A stretch of DNA of 61,059 nt from Chitinophagaceae bacterium (GTDB taxonomy: Bacteria; Bacteroidota; Bacteroidia; Chitinophagales; Chitinophagaceae): NCBI GenBank assembly GCA_013140985.1, contig JABFRU010000039.1:1-61059 (forward strand), read 5' to 3'. The notes below the pieces were generated by a model, which made no database searches, was not told the origin of the DNA, and saw only the letters and a program-made list of their open reading frames with translations. Below are positions 53,781 to 61,059 of this stretch, piece by piece (within the stretch, counting starts at the first letter, position 1; the number at the start of each line of letters is the position of its first letter). The position numbers and the translations under genes were made by a program.

Positions 53781-53857
53781 TGTGGAAATATGGAAATGTG
53801 AAAGTGTGGAAATGGACGCAATCCTGAACTAATTTTCCCATTATCACATTCTCCCAT
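53781..53857. repeat. 8-nt periodic palindrome between convergent acetyltransferase genes
   Basis: The left arm (53781-53812) has four 8-nt units (TGTGGAAA, TATGGAAA, TGTGAAAG, TGTGGAAA) starting directly after a stop codon. The right arm (53834-53857) has TTTCCCAT, TATCACAT and TCTCCCAT and ends 2 bp before the opposing stop. Confidence 0.75.
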
Positions 53858-53859
53858 TT

Positions 53860-54447
53860 TTATTTGACGAATTTCGTTTTTTCACCCAACACTTTCTTTA
53901 TAAAACTTTCATCCAGTTCCGAAAGTTTTAATGGTGCGGCAGGTTCATCACCAAATTCATTTATGATCAATCGCCACCAACCAACATTTTTCCAGTGACC
54001 GAGTTTATATCCCACCTGCTCATACGTTGTAAAATATTTGAATCCGCAACTTTCATGAAAGGCCACACTATTATCATTCGGCAAATTGATAACCGCATAC
54101 ACATTATTGAATCCCTGCTTTTTCAATATCTCAAAAAGAGCTGCATACAATGCATATGCAATTCCTCTTCGATGAAAATCATTATGGATATACACAGAAC
54201 TTTCAACACTCCACTGGTAAGCTGTTCTTTCCCGGTGCCGGGTGGCATAAGTATAGCCAGCAATAACGCCATCGACCTCACAAACCAACCAGGGCCAATT
54301 TTCTAAATAAGTATCTATTCTTTTTGCAAATGCCTCTGTAGTGGGTACTTCGGTTTCAAAAGTCAGGGAAGTGTTCCTGATATAAGGCGCATAGATGTCA
54401 AGGATTCCCTTTGCATCACCAGAAGTAGCAAGACGAATAGTTACCAT
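53860..54447 (-). CDS. PAT-type GNAT acetyltransferase
   Basis: 195 residues. It matches the phosphinothricin/methionine-sulfoximine acetyltransferase group of GNAT enzymes: IRLATSGDAKGILDIYAPYIRNTSLTFE, WSVESSVYIHNDFHRRGIAYALYAALFEILK, INLPNDNSVAFHESCGFKYF and GHWKNVGWW. A natural housekeeping substrate is more likely than a resistance role. The start codon touches the T run of the tRNA terminator upstream, so its own promoter is not obvious. Confidence 0.88.
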   Translation of the reverse strand: MVTIRLATSGDAKGILDIYAPYIRNTSLTFETEVPTTEAFAKRIDTYLENWPWLVCEVDGVIAGYTYATRHRERTAYQWSVESSVYIHNDFHRRGIAYALYAALFEILKKQGFNNVYAVINLPNDNSVAFHESCGFKYFTTYEQVGYKLGHWKNVGWWRLIINEFGDEPAAPLKLSELDESFIKKVLGEKTKFVK

Positions 54448-54472
54448 AAAAAAAAGCCCACTTATTGCGGGC
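54448..54472 (-). terminator. Terminator of tRNA-Met touching the acetyltransferase start
   Basis: Stem GCCCGC/GTGGGC with a G-T wobble and loop AATAA, followed on the minus strand by eight T. The T run ends directly at the ATG of the next gene. Confidence 0.85.
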
Positions 54473-54479
54473 CGTATTG

Positions 54480-54553
54480 TACCGGGGAGCAGACTTGAAC
54501 TGCCGACCTCAGGGTTATGAATCCTGTGCTCTAACCAGCTGAGCTACCCCGGC
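54480..54553 (-). tRNA. tRNA-Met (anticodon CAT)
   Basis: 74 nt with full cloverleaf: acceptor GCCGGGG/CCCCGGT, D-stem GCTC/GAGC, anticodon loop TTCATAA, T-stem GGCAG/CTGCT with TTCAAGT. It is an elongator type; the first acceptor pair is G-T and the closing anticodon-stem position shows an A-C mismatch. CCA is not encoded (discriminator A, then CAA). Ile-CAU (lysidine) is possible but less likely. Confidence 0.93.
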
Positions 54554-54564
54554 AAAAGGGGCAG

Positions 54565-54572
54565 CAAAAATA
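54565..54572 (-). promoter_or_regulatory. TATTTTTG -7 element of tRNA-Met
   Basis: Exact TAnnTTTG match on the minus strand, 11 nt before the tRNA 5' end. Confidence 0.6.
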
Positions 54573-54616
54573 GCCATTTCAGCCTAAAGAGTGAAATCAT
54601 TTTCCTTATTACCCTA

Positions 54617-55258
54617 TCAAAATCCCGGGTCTTCTTCCTTTACAAAATTGATCAATGCTGCTGTATTTTTCAGGTTCAGCTTTTTCAGAATGTTATAGCG
54701 ATGCACTTCAATTGTCTTAGTGGAAATGTTCAACTTTTCTCCTATCTCCCTGGAAGAAAGCCCGTTCTTGATAAGATTCACCACTTCAAGTTCCCGCATA
54801 GACAGATCTTTTATACCCCTCTGTTCAGATTCGCCACTCAACGTTTTTTCAGAAAGGATCTGTTTTATTTCTGAACAGATATAAGTATTACCCTTCATTG
54901 CCTCATCTATCGCTTTGAAGATCTCTTCATGCGGCGAGTTTTTTGTTACGTATGCCTTAGCTCCCAATTTGATCATTTTTTTTGCCAACGCCGGCTGGTT
55001 ATGCATTGACACCCCGATGATATGAGTACCCGGTGAGTTTTGCCTGATCAATGGAACGGCATCAAGGCCTGAAGCATTGGGCAGATTAATATCAAGCAAA
55101 ACAACGTCAGGTTGCTTTTCAGTGATAAGATCAATGGCTTCATCAAATTTTCCGCTTTCGCCGATTACCCCGATCGAAGGATGACCCGCAAATAATCGCA
55201 CCCACATTTCACGAATCATCTTGTGATCATCGACAACTATAATGCTGATCGTTTTCAT
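54617..55258 (-). CDS. NarL/LuxR-type response regulator
   Basis: 213 residues. The receiver domain has the acidic pair DD (10-11), the phospho-acceptor Asp56 (LLDINLP), and the conserved Lys in YVTKNS. The output domain (about 145-210) is a LuxR-type HTH: LSMRELEVVNLIKNGLSSREIGEKLNISTKTIEVHRYNILKKLN. It is a DNA-binding transcription regulator. No histidine kinase gene adjoins, so it is an orphan. The stop is 64 bp from the tRNA gene on the same strand. Confidence 0.95.
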   Translation of the reverse strand: MKTISIIVVDDHKMIREMWVRLFAGHPSIGVIGESGKFDEAIDLITEKQPDVVLLDINLPNASGLDAVPLIRQNSPGTHIIGVSMHNQPALAKKMIKLGAKAYVTKNSPHEEIFKAIDEAMKGNTYICSEIKQILSEKTLSGESEQRGIKDLSMRELEVVNLIKNGLSSREIGEKLNISTKTIEVHRYNILKKLNLKNTAALINFVKEEDPGF

Positions 55259-55671
55259 AAACGGATTAATTGTTTACTTTTATATTGAGTGCCGGAACGG
55301 GTACCATCATTCCGGTTACATTATAATACAGAAATTCTATTTGTACAATTTCCTGAAAAAATACCTGAAGATTATTTTCAATAAACGAAGCGGGGGAAGT
55401 GCAGATGTTGGCTGATTTTCTCATACAGTTTGACTTGCAGATGATACATCTATTGCCAATTAATCAGTCCCTAACCAATAATGTTCTCAACACAATTTAA
55501 TATAATTTAATATATAAAACTCATGTTTCTGTAAAATAGGTGGATATAGATAATTTTAGCCAGGAAACTGTAATAACAGACAATACTATCACTTTATTTG
55601 CCAGGGCTTTGAAATGGTTTTGAAAAACCCCCGCTTTTGCAGGGGTTGTATCCCGAACCGTCCTGAGTTAA
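55259..55671. other. 413-bp intergenic region with minus-strand terminator
   Basis: No ORF recognised. It contains the terminator of the DUF4136 gene at 55622-55648 and an AT-rich tandem of AATTTAATATA at about 55494-55516. It presumably holds the response-regulator promoter. No RNA gene is seen. Confidence 0.5.
55622..55648 (-). terminator. Terminator of the DUF4136 gene
   Basis: Stem CCCCTGC/GCGGGGG with one bulge and loop AAAA, followed on the minus strand by a T run, about 25 bp past the stop codon. Confidence 0.85.
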
Positions 55672-56262
55672 TCAGTTCTTAGCCACATCAAATTTTTTGA
55701 AGATCGAACGAACAGCATTTTGAATCTCACGGGTTGTGAGATTTTTGCTATTCACCTCATCAGTTGTCCATCCCTGCCATACTGTTTTATCTGTTCTTGC
55801 ATCGACCATAGAAATAGTAACGGTACCTTCCCTGATGGATCGTTCATCCCTCTCATATCCTATAAACCGTGAAGGATAATAAATAGTGCTGTATCGGCGG
55901 GTATAGGGATTATAAAATACCCTGCTGTAGGGTCTCGAATACACAGGACTATTGCTTTCCTTTATTCCTTTTTCAACCAATACATCATAGCTGAGCAATA
56001 CATCGGGCCTGTTCCTCACTTCTTTCCAGCCGGCTGATTTTTCCAGTTCTTTCGTCACCGCATCTTTGATCTTTAGCTCTGTTATATCATTACTCCTGTT
56101 TTTATCATGTCTCCCCTCACCATCTTTATCAACCCAGGCAAATGTTTTGTAACGGCTAAAATCTGCATTATCGTCTTTTTCAATATGAGCTGTGGAGGCA
56201 CAACTTGCAAGCAAGAAGACGACGCCTGAACATCCGCTCCACAACTTCAGATTCTTCATCAT
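55672..56262 (-). CDS. DUF4136 lipoprotein
   Basis: 196 residues. Signal peptide with lipobox LLASC (Cys near 21). The domain shows the DUF4136 pattern: DFSRYKTFAWVDKDG near the start, LKIKDAVTKELEKSAGWKEV, RPDVLLSYDV, then GTVTISMVDARTDKTVWQGW and a final helix AVRSIFKKF. Members are outer-membrane lipoproteins of unknown function. The middle has an inserted Tyr/Arg-rich stretch (YSRPYSRVFYNPYTRRYST). It is monocistronic with its own terminator. Confidence 0.9.
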   Translation of the reverse strand: MMKNLKLWSGCSGVVFLLASCASTAHIEKDDNADFSRYKTFAWVDKDGEGRHDKNRSNDITELKIKDAVTKELEKSAGWKEVRNRPDVLLSYDVLVEKGIKESNSPVYSRPYSRVFYNPYTRRYSTIYYPSRFIGYERDERSIREGTVTISMVDARTDKTVWQGWTTDEVNSKNLTTREIQNAVRSIFKKFDVAKN

Positions 56263-56379
56263 GATTCTATGCTCCTTTTTTATTAGATGATTAAAAAAAT
56301 CACTTATATAAACGGCAAAAATGATGCGGCGATTACTAAAGAGTTGTGAAAGAATGGATAAAGATTGGGGGGAAGTGAA

Positions 56380-56506
56380 AAACTAAAAGATAATGACTAA
56401 AAGTTCTCCTGATCGATATTCTACCCGGGATTGTATGCGCTCCATAACGACAAAAGCTATTAGCATTAAAAGACTTTTATCTGTTAGTTATTAGTTTTTA
56501 TCTAAA
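56380..56506. repeat. Heptamer-built palindrome with wide loop near the beta-CASP stop
   Basis: The left arm (56380-56407) has units AAACTAA, AAGATAA and TGACTAA. The right arm (56472-56506) has ATCTGTT, AGTTATT and AGTTTTT in the opposite sense and overlaps the stop codon of the minus-strand gene. The spacer is about 64 nt. Confidence 0.7.
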
Positions 56507-57905
56507 CAAGACCTATCTCATAATGCCTATCCGGGATCTCTACATCACTAAATCCTTTTTTGATAAGACGCTGTTTGAATTCCTGCTGAACAGGATATTC
56601 TCCATGAACAAGGAATATTTTTTTAACCTGTTTATTATCCTGGCAAGCTAACCACTGGCAAAGATCTTCATAATCGCCATGAGCACTCATGCTGCGGATT
56701 GCTCCGATCTCTGCATGCACTTCATGATCCACACCAAATATTTTTACTTCTTTTTCACCAGCCATCAAACGGCCACCTAATGAACGGGGCTCACAATACC
56801 CTGTCATTAAAATGGTATTACGGCTGCTTTCAATATTATTACTGATATGATGTTTTACCCTGCCAGCATCGGCCATACCGCTGGCAGAAATAATGACCAT
56901 CGGCCCATTTTGAAAATTCAGCAGTTTGGATTGCTCAACAGTTTGTACATACCGCAATCCCCTGAACATAAATGGATCTTTATCCGTTTGCATGATCCTT
57001 TGAATAGTTTTATTGAAGTATTGCGGATATCTTTTTACTACTTCTGTAGATTTTACACTCAACGGGCTGTCAACATAATAATTAAGATCGGGCAAACGAT
57101 TTTCAATTTCCAGTTGATTGAGTGAATACAATAACTCCTGTGTGCGTCCCACACTAAAAGCCGGCATGATCAGTTTTCCTTTTTTCTGCAAGCAGGCTTT
57201 TTCAATCCAGCGTAATAACATATCGGGAGTAGTGGTGTTGTTATCATGCAAACTATTTCCGTAAGTTGATTCCAAAATAATATAATCAGCTTGTGGAAAT
57301 GTATCAGGCGATTTCAGGATCGCATCACGGTAACGACCCACATCACCGCTGAAAGTGAGCCGAATCTCTTTGCCATCTTCTTTTACTTTCAAATGCACAC
57401 AGGTGCTCCCGATAATATGACCGGCATCCGTGTACATGGCCTGCACACCTTCTATTACATTGAACCATTCATTATATCCCGCCTCCCTGAAATGGTTGGC
57501 TGCTTTTTTTGCATCTTCCATTTTATACAAAGGCTCCAGATAAGGCAATCCCTCAGCGGCTCTTCTCTTATTAATATATTTTACTTCGTCTTCCTGTATT
57601 TCAGCAGAGTCTTCCAGTAAAATAGTAGTAAGATCTTTGGTAGCCGGTGTACAATAGATCACACCAGTAAAACCCTCCTTTACCAATTTTGGAATTAATC
57701 CTGAATGATCAATATGTGCATGTGAAAGGATCATCACATCCACTTCCTGTGCAATAAAACCAAGATCCCTGTTCATTATATCAGTTTCTTTTCCCAAACC
57801 CTGGAACATGCCGCAGTCCAGCAATATTTTTTTCCCGTTCTTTAATGTGATCAAATGTTTAGAACCAGTAACCGTTTGGGCTGCGCCGTGGAATGCAATT
57901 TTCAT
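56502..57905 (-). CDS. Beta-CASP metallo-beta-lactamase fold RNase-like protein
   Basis: 467 residues. The metallo-beta-lactamase site is visible as SHAHIDHSG (His62, His64, Asp66, His67), with further ligands in DAGHIIGST and FSGDVGR. The beta-CASP part carries ESTYG, GRTQELLYSL, SASGMADAGRVKHH and the C-terminal SAHGDYEDL and VHGEY. This is the CPSF-73-like group found in bacteria, which process or degrade RNA. It is last of a three-gene minus-strand operon and overlaps the DUF4442 gene by 4 bp. Confidence 0.93.
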   Translation of the reverse strand: MKIAFHGAAQTVTGSKHLITLKNGKKILLDCGMFQGLGKETDIMNRDLGFIAQEVDVMILSHAHIDHSGLIPKLVKEGFTGVIYCTPATKDLTTILLEDSAEIQEDEVKYINKRRAAEGLPYLEPLYKMEDAKKAANHFREAGYNEWFNVIEGVQAMYTDAGHIIGSTCVHLKVKEDGKEIRLTFSGDVGRYRDAILKSPDTFPQADYIILESTYGNSLHDNNTTTPDMLLRWIEKACLQKKGKLIMPAFSVGRTQELLYSLNQLEIENRLPDLNYYVDSPLSVKSTEVVKRYPQYFNKTIQRIMQTDKDPFMFRGLRYVQTVEQSKLLNFQNGPMVIISASGMADAGRVKHHISNNIESSRNTILMTGYCEPRSLGGRLMAGEKEVKIFGVDHEVHAEIGAIRSMSAHGDYEDLCQWLACQDNKQVKKIFLVHGEYPVQQEFKQRLIKKGFSDVEIPDRHYEIGLV

Positions 57906-58393
57906 TTCTTTGATTTTACTTTAAACGACCATGTAATATAAAATTCCGCTACTACCTCTCCTTCTTTATTCCTGCCAATTGACTTTGCTTTTACAATTCT
58001 TGCGTCACCGGTGGCAATGGTTTCTGCAATAGCCTCTTCAAAAAATTTGCCGTCTTCACATACAAAATTTGTCCTGGCTGTTGCTTTTTTAAAATATTCT
58101 GATTCAACTTTTACCACTAACATTGATACCGGTGGATTGATCTTATACAAGTGTGCCATAGCCAGTGAACCCGTACTCATTTCTGCCGCCATACTCAGGC
58201 AGGCAAAATAAGTGGATCGAAAAGGATTTTGTGAAAGCCATTTATACGGAACTGTAACGACACATCTTTTTTCATCGATCTCTCTTACTCTTACGCCGGC
58301 AAAATAAGCAGCAGGTAACTTAAATAATAAAAACAGCCGGAACTTGACCGGGTTTCTCATCCGTTTTATAAACGCAGCAGTATTAGAATTCAT
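57902..58393 (-). CDS. DUF4442 hotdog-fold thioesterase-like protein
   Basis: 163 residues. It has the hotdog-fold pattern of DUF4442 and PaaI-like proteins (VTVPYKWLSQNPFRSTYFACLSMAAEMSTGSLAMAHL, then SMLVVKVESEYFKKATARTNFVCEDG). A thioesterase role is possible, but catalytic residues are not clear. Its stop overlaps the start of the beta-CASP gene by 4 bp (ATGA), so translation is coupled. It begins one base after the stop of the papain-like gene. Confidence 0.88.
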   Translation of the reverse strand: MNSNTAAFIKRMRNPVKFRLFLLFKLPAAYFAGVRVREIDEKRCVVTVPYKWLSQNPFRSTYFACLSMAAEMSTGSLAMAHLYKINPPVSMLVVKVESEYFKKATARTNFVCEDGKFFEEAIAETIATGDARIVKAKSIGRNKEGEVVAEFYITWSFKVKSKK

Positions 58394-58394
58394 T

Positions 58395-60002
58395 TTAGTT
58401 TTTATCTATTTCTACAATACAAACTACAGGAACATCATTAGTAATAGAAGCACTAAACTGAATAGTCCCTTTTCCTGTAGATTGGAATCGCACAGGGTTT
58501 CTTTCGATCCTGGGAGCGCCTAAAGCTACAATGACCCTGTAACCATAATCCATTTGTGGATTTTGGCTGATCTGCTGGTTGATAGCATTCCAATCTAATT
58601 CCTCTTTACTAATAACAACAGCCATCACATCTCTTGTACCAATACTGTCCGGCGTCATGCTTTTATCTTTTGGGAATAAACGATATCCTGTAATGCCACA
58701 GAATGCCGAGTATCTTGTTTTGGTTGGATCTTCCCTGGTTGGGTAAGGAAACAAGGTGTAACTGCTGCCGTCTGTTTCTTTTCCGAAAACATAGATATAA
58801 CATTCAGTATTGTTCTTCACTTCCATTTTGAATTTACTTCCCATGGCAACCGGCGAGATCGTTTCAAATTTATTATTGCCAGCTGATCGCAATGAAATAT
58901 AATCACCCGTCACTGTTTTATTTCCCTGGTATTCCACCTGCACCAAACCAATTTCACAGGAAAGTGGTGTGGATGCCGATTTTGAATGCATTGGATCGAC
59001 ACCGTATGCTTCCCGCACATACGTATTAAAATCATTGTAATTGACCCAGGCAAATCCATTGTTTCCCCATTCAGGTCCCCAGCTGTTCATCAATAAAAAG
59101 GCACCGCTATATTTAGTATCGTCATATCCTACCACACACATGGCATGTCCGCCAAAACCCATCATGTTCTCGTCGCCGGATTCCGGCTGCCATACATCCT
59201 GTCCTTTCATTGACTGCATAAAACTTTGCCCAACCATCATACCAATTACCACCGGGGCACCCTGTGCCAAATTTTCTTTGATAGCATGTAAGTCAATAGC
59301 ATCATTTCTGTCGCCCAATGAAAGACGATTGAACCCATGCATTTTGAATTGCGTTGCGTTACTCAACAGTTGTTGCCCCGGCTGCCGGGTACAATCCTGT
59401 TCATCATACGCAAAATCATTATAAGGTACTGAACCCCGTTGTGTCATAAATTCCATTGCCCTTATTATATAAGAACCCTGGCAACCATCCAACCCGATCT
59501 GGTTATATAAAAATGAAGGGCTGAACCTTACATTATCAGGATCATTTCCTGAACGGGCCGATTCTAAAATTGTTCTGGCAGCATAAGCACTGCTCCATGC
59601 CACACAACTACCCTGTGCACCCTGGTTACCCACTGAAGGAGCAAATTGCTGCAGGTTGGCGCTTTCAGGAAGTGCCGGTCTGTTGGGATCATCAGCCAGT
59701 GGTTCATAAATTTTTGCCTTTTCAAATTGAGCCGGATCCAGCATACCTCCTGTTGCCAGTTTGGCAATATCGCCTACGTTACAACCCTTTCCTTTAAAAA
59801 GAAAAAAAGCACCGGCTGCAAGAACGAGCAAAATAATAATTCCTCCTTTGCCTCCTTTACCACCAAACAAACCAAGTATCATTGGCAATAAAGCGCCAAG
59901 TCCGCCACCACCGCCCGGAAGATTGGGTCCTCTTCGTCCGCCACCGCCGCTATCATCCCGTTGGTTAGGATCAACAGGATCATCTGTCATTCTAATCGGC
60001 AT
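58395..60002 (-). CDS. Membrane-anchored papain-family (C1) peptidase with DUF4384-like domain
   Basis: 535 residues. A Gly/Pro-rich N-terminus (about 18-53) precedes one membrane segment (54-70). The papain domain has the oxyanion Gln127, Cys133 (GSCVAWSS), His286 (GGHAMCVVGYDD) and Asn306 (LMNSWGPEWGNNGFAWV), so it looks active. From about 345 a DUF4384-like beta domain follows (GDYISLRSAGNNKFETISPV, CYIYVFGKETDGSSYTLFPY), a type often joined to caspase-like proteases. The N-terminal side lacks a signal peptide. I infer an inner-membrane peptidase with the catalytic part in the periplasm. First gene of the operon with DUF4442 and beta-CASP genes. Confidence 0.87.
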   Translation of the reverse strand: MPIRMTDDPVDPNQRDDSGGGGRRGPNLPGGGGGLGALLPMILGLFGGKGGKGGIIILLVLAAGAFFLFKGKGCNVGDIAKLATGGMLDPAQFEKAKIYEPLADDPNRPALPESANLQQFAPSVGNQGAQGSCVAWSSAYAARTILESARSGNDPDNVRFSPSFLYNQIGLDGCQGSYIIRAMEFMTQRGSVPYNDFAYDEQDCTRQPGQQLLSNATQFKMHGFNRLSLGDRNDAIDLHAIKENLAQGAPVVIGMMVGQSFMQSMKGQDVWQPESGDENMMGFGGHAMCVVGYDDTKYSGAFLLMNSWGPEWGNNGFAWVNYNDFNTYVREAYGVDPMHSKSASTPLSCEIGLVQVEYQGNKTVTGDYISLRSAGNNKFETISPVAMGSKFKMEVKNNTECYIYVFGKETDGSSYTLFPYPTREDPTKTRYSAFCGITGYRLFPKDKSMTPDSIGTRDVMAVVISKEELDWNAINQQISQNPQMDYGYRVIVALGAPRIERNPVRFQSTGKGTIQFSASITNDVPVVCIVEIDKN

Positions 60003-60144
60003 AATAATGAGTTTAAATGTTAATTAAAAGTAGGAAGTTAAGGTGAAATAAACCCGTTGCCGGTCTTATTATCAACAATTATTTTCACTGCCTGCAACGA
60101 TTGTAATGAAGATTCGTCAACTTTGGTGAATACAATTTTTCCGC

Positions 60145-61020
60145 ATGAGAATAATTATCACCGTTGGCTTTTTTTTCCTGCCAGGCTTTGTTTCTTTTTC
60201 ACAGAAAGTAAATGGCAAACTAAAATTAGAACAGGGGCAGACAGTAAATATTTCCATGCAGATGAAAAGCTTCATCACCCAGCAGGCAGGTGGCCAGGCT
60301 ATTGATTTTTCTGTTGAGGCCACCGGCGATCATGCTTATAAAGTAACCAATGCAACAGCCGATAACAATACGCTTCATCACAAGTTCCAGGCTATGAATT
60401 TCAAATTTGATGGTTGGGGCCGTAAAATAAATTTTGACTCTAAAAATGAATCCGATCTGAATGGGATGTTTGGCAAGCCTATAAAAGAAGTGCTGGAAAA
60501 GACCTATGATATGATCATTGATAGCAACGGGAAAGTACTGATGGTCTTACCTGAAAAGATACAATTGAGTGAATCGGACAGTCGTATGGCAATTGTCAAC
60601 AACCTGCTGAAAGATATATTTGATCTTGTGCAACCGCCACAAAAAGGCAAAGCAAGTTTTTTTAAAGTGCTTCCTGATAATGAAGCGGGGAAAGGCGATG
60701 CATGGACGACTTCGCAGGAAATAAATGGCGGCAAAGAAGATGCGGCCTTTGCTATTTCTGATATTAACGACTCTACTATCGTTGTTGAGTTTGCAAAAAA
60801 TTCAACCACTGTTGTCAAAGCGGAAATGATGGGTGCCGAGACCATTACCACTATGAATCATAAATCAACAGGAAAAATAATTCTTGACAGGATAACAGGT
60901 ATCATCAAGGAAAAAAATGAGACCATTGAATCCAGCGGTAATAATGTATCATCTTTTGGAACGCTGCCGGTTACGTCTAAGACAACGGTAACAATTACAG
61001 TCAGGCCGGCGCTACAATAA
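60145..61020 (+). CDS. DUF6263 exported protein
   Basis: 291 residues. The signal peptide ends FVSFSQ. The body is beta-rich with the family features: KLEQGQTVNISMQMKSFITQQAGGQAIDFSVEATGDHAYKV, a central MIIDSNGKVLMVLPE and a C-terminal TGKIILDRITGIIKEKNETIE. It is probably a periplasmic or surface protein of unknown function. The gene is divergent from the papain-like gene, 142 bp away. It ends 39 bp before the window edge. Confidence 0.8.
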   Translation: MRIIITVGFFFLPGFVSFSQKVNGKLKLEQGQTVNISMQMKSFITQQAGGQAIDFSVEATGDHAYKVTNATADNNTLHHKFQAMNFKFDGWGRKINFDSKNESDLNGMFGKPIKEVLEKTYDMIIDSNGKVLMVLPEKIQLSESDSRMAIVNNLLKDIFDLVQPPQKGKASFFKVLPDNEAGKGDAWTTSQEINGGKEDAAFAISDINDSTIVVEFAKNSTTVVKAEMMGAETITTMNHKSTGKIILDRITGIIKEKNETIESSGNNVSSFGTLPVTSKTTVTITVRPALQ

Positions 61021-61059
61021 TTTCATATTGAAAACCCGGTTAAAATTTTACCTTAGTAC

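Noticed and set aside
53860-54447. Herbicide or antibiotic resistance gene of the bar/pat type
   Set aside because: Chromosomal PAT-like acetyltransferases are widespread with other substrates, and nothing here indicates transfer or resistance.
56263-56285. AGGAG before the DUF4136 start as a Shine-Dalgarno site
   Set aside because: Such motifs are rarely used in Bacteroidetes, and no other gene in the window has one at a consistent distance.
1-61059. Prophage, genomic island or integrative element
   Set aside because: No integrase, transposase, att-like repeat at the tRNA or phage structural gene is present, and coding style is uniform.

Overview
The window is a chromosomal segment from a member of the Bacteroidetes, most likely the Chitinophagaceae or a close relative. 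The signs are a SusC/SusD pair, a second TonB-dependent receptor with a carboxypeptidase-regulatory N-domain, DUF1573, DUF4136, DUF6600 and DUF6263 proteins, an E1 alpha/beta fusion, promoters of the TAnnTTTG type, and almost no Shine-Dalgarno sequences. I see no integrase, transposase, phage gene, rRNA or CRISPR array. Coding density is high, and many neighbouring stop and start codons are only a few bases apart.

Layout: 1-2704 is the 3' part of gcvP. 2812-7134 (minus) holds a Tyr/Trp-rich DUF6600 secreted protein, a large lipoprotein and a Tat-exported Mn-type superoxide dismutase. 7360-11627 (plus) holds an exported dienelactone hydrolase, a J-protein with a tail anchor, the ABC-F ATPase Uup and a DUF481 barrel. 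11628-14777 holds exported hydrolases and a lipoprotein. 14779-19288 (minus) is a transporter and envelope cluster (GT9, MFS, DedA, DAACS). 19441-23730 holds an APC permease, YebC and an exported lectin/cysteine-peptidase-like protein. 24115-28772 is a SusC/SusD pair. 28858-32264 holds a DCC1 thiol protein opposite an E1 dehydrogenase followed by two small membrane paralogues. 32390-34427 holds two DUF1573 proteins, a DinB protein and an orphan.

The most unusual region is 34518-44058 (minus), a compact four-gene operon. It encodes a GYF-like/TM protein, an Hsp70/actin-like ATPase with an extra N-terminal domain, a membrane-spanning coiled-coil protein, and a 1754-residue polytopic protein. 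The last one appears to join a SEDS (FtsW/RodA-like) membrane domain to a penicillin-binding transpeptidase domain with SxxK, SxN and KTG motifs. I read this as a self-contained, ATPase-linked peptidoglycan synthesis machine. I do not know a described counterpart. Next to it are a DoxX-like membrane protein and its partner, an OmpA-type peptidoglycan-binding protein and a TPR protein.

48936-61020 holds an aspartate-type aminotransferase, a TonB receptor, two acetyltransferases, tRNA-Met(CAT), an orphan NarL-type response regulator, a DUF4136 lipoprotein, an operon of a membrane-anchored papain-like protein with DUF4442 and beta-CASP genes, and a DUF6263 protein.

Two patterns cut across the window. 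First, at least eight places carry imperfect palindromes or arms built from units of 7-8 nt. Their sequences differ from place to place although the architecture is shared. Two lie in frame inside genes (gcvP, uup), and two fill the gap between convergent stop codons. Second, four genes have exactly four bases between a TAnnTTTG promoter element and the ATG, which predicts leaderless mRNAs.
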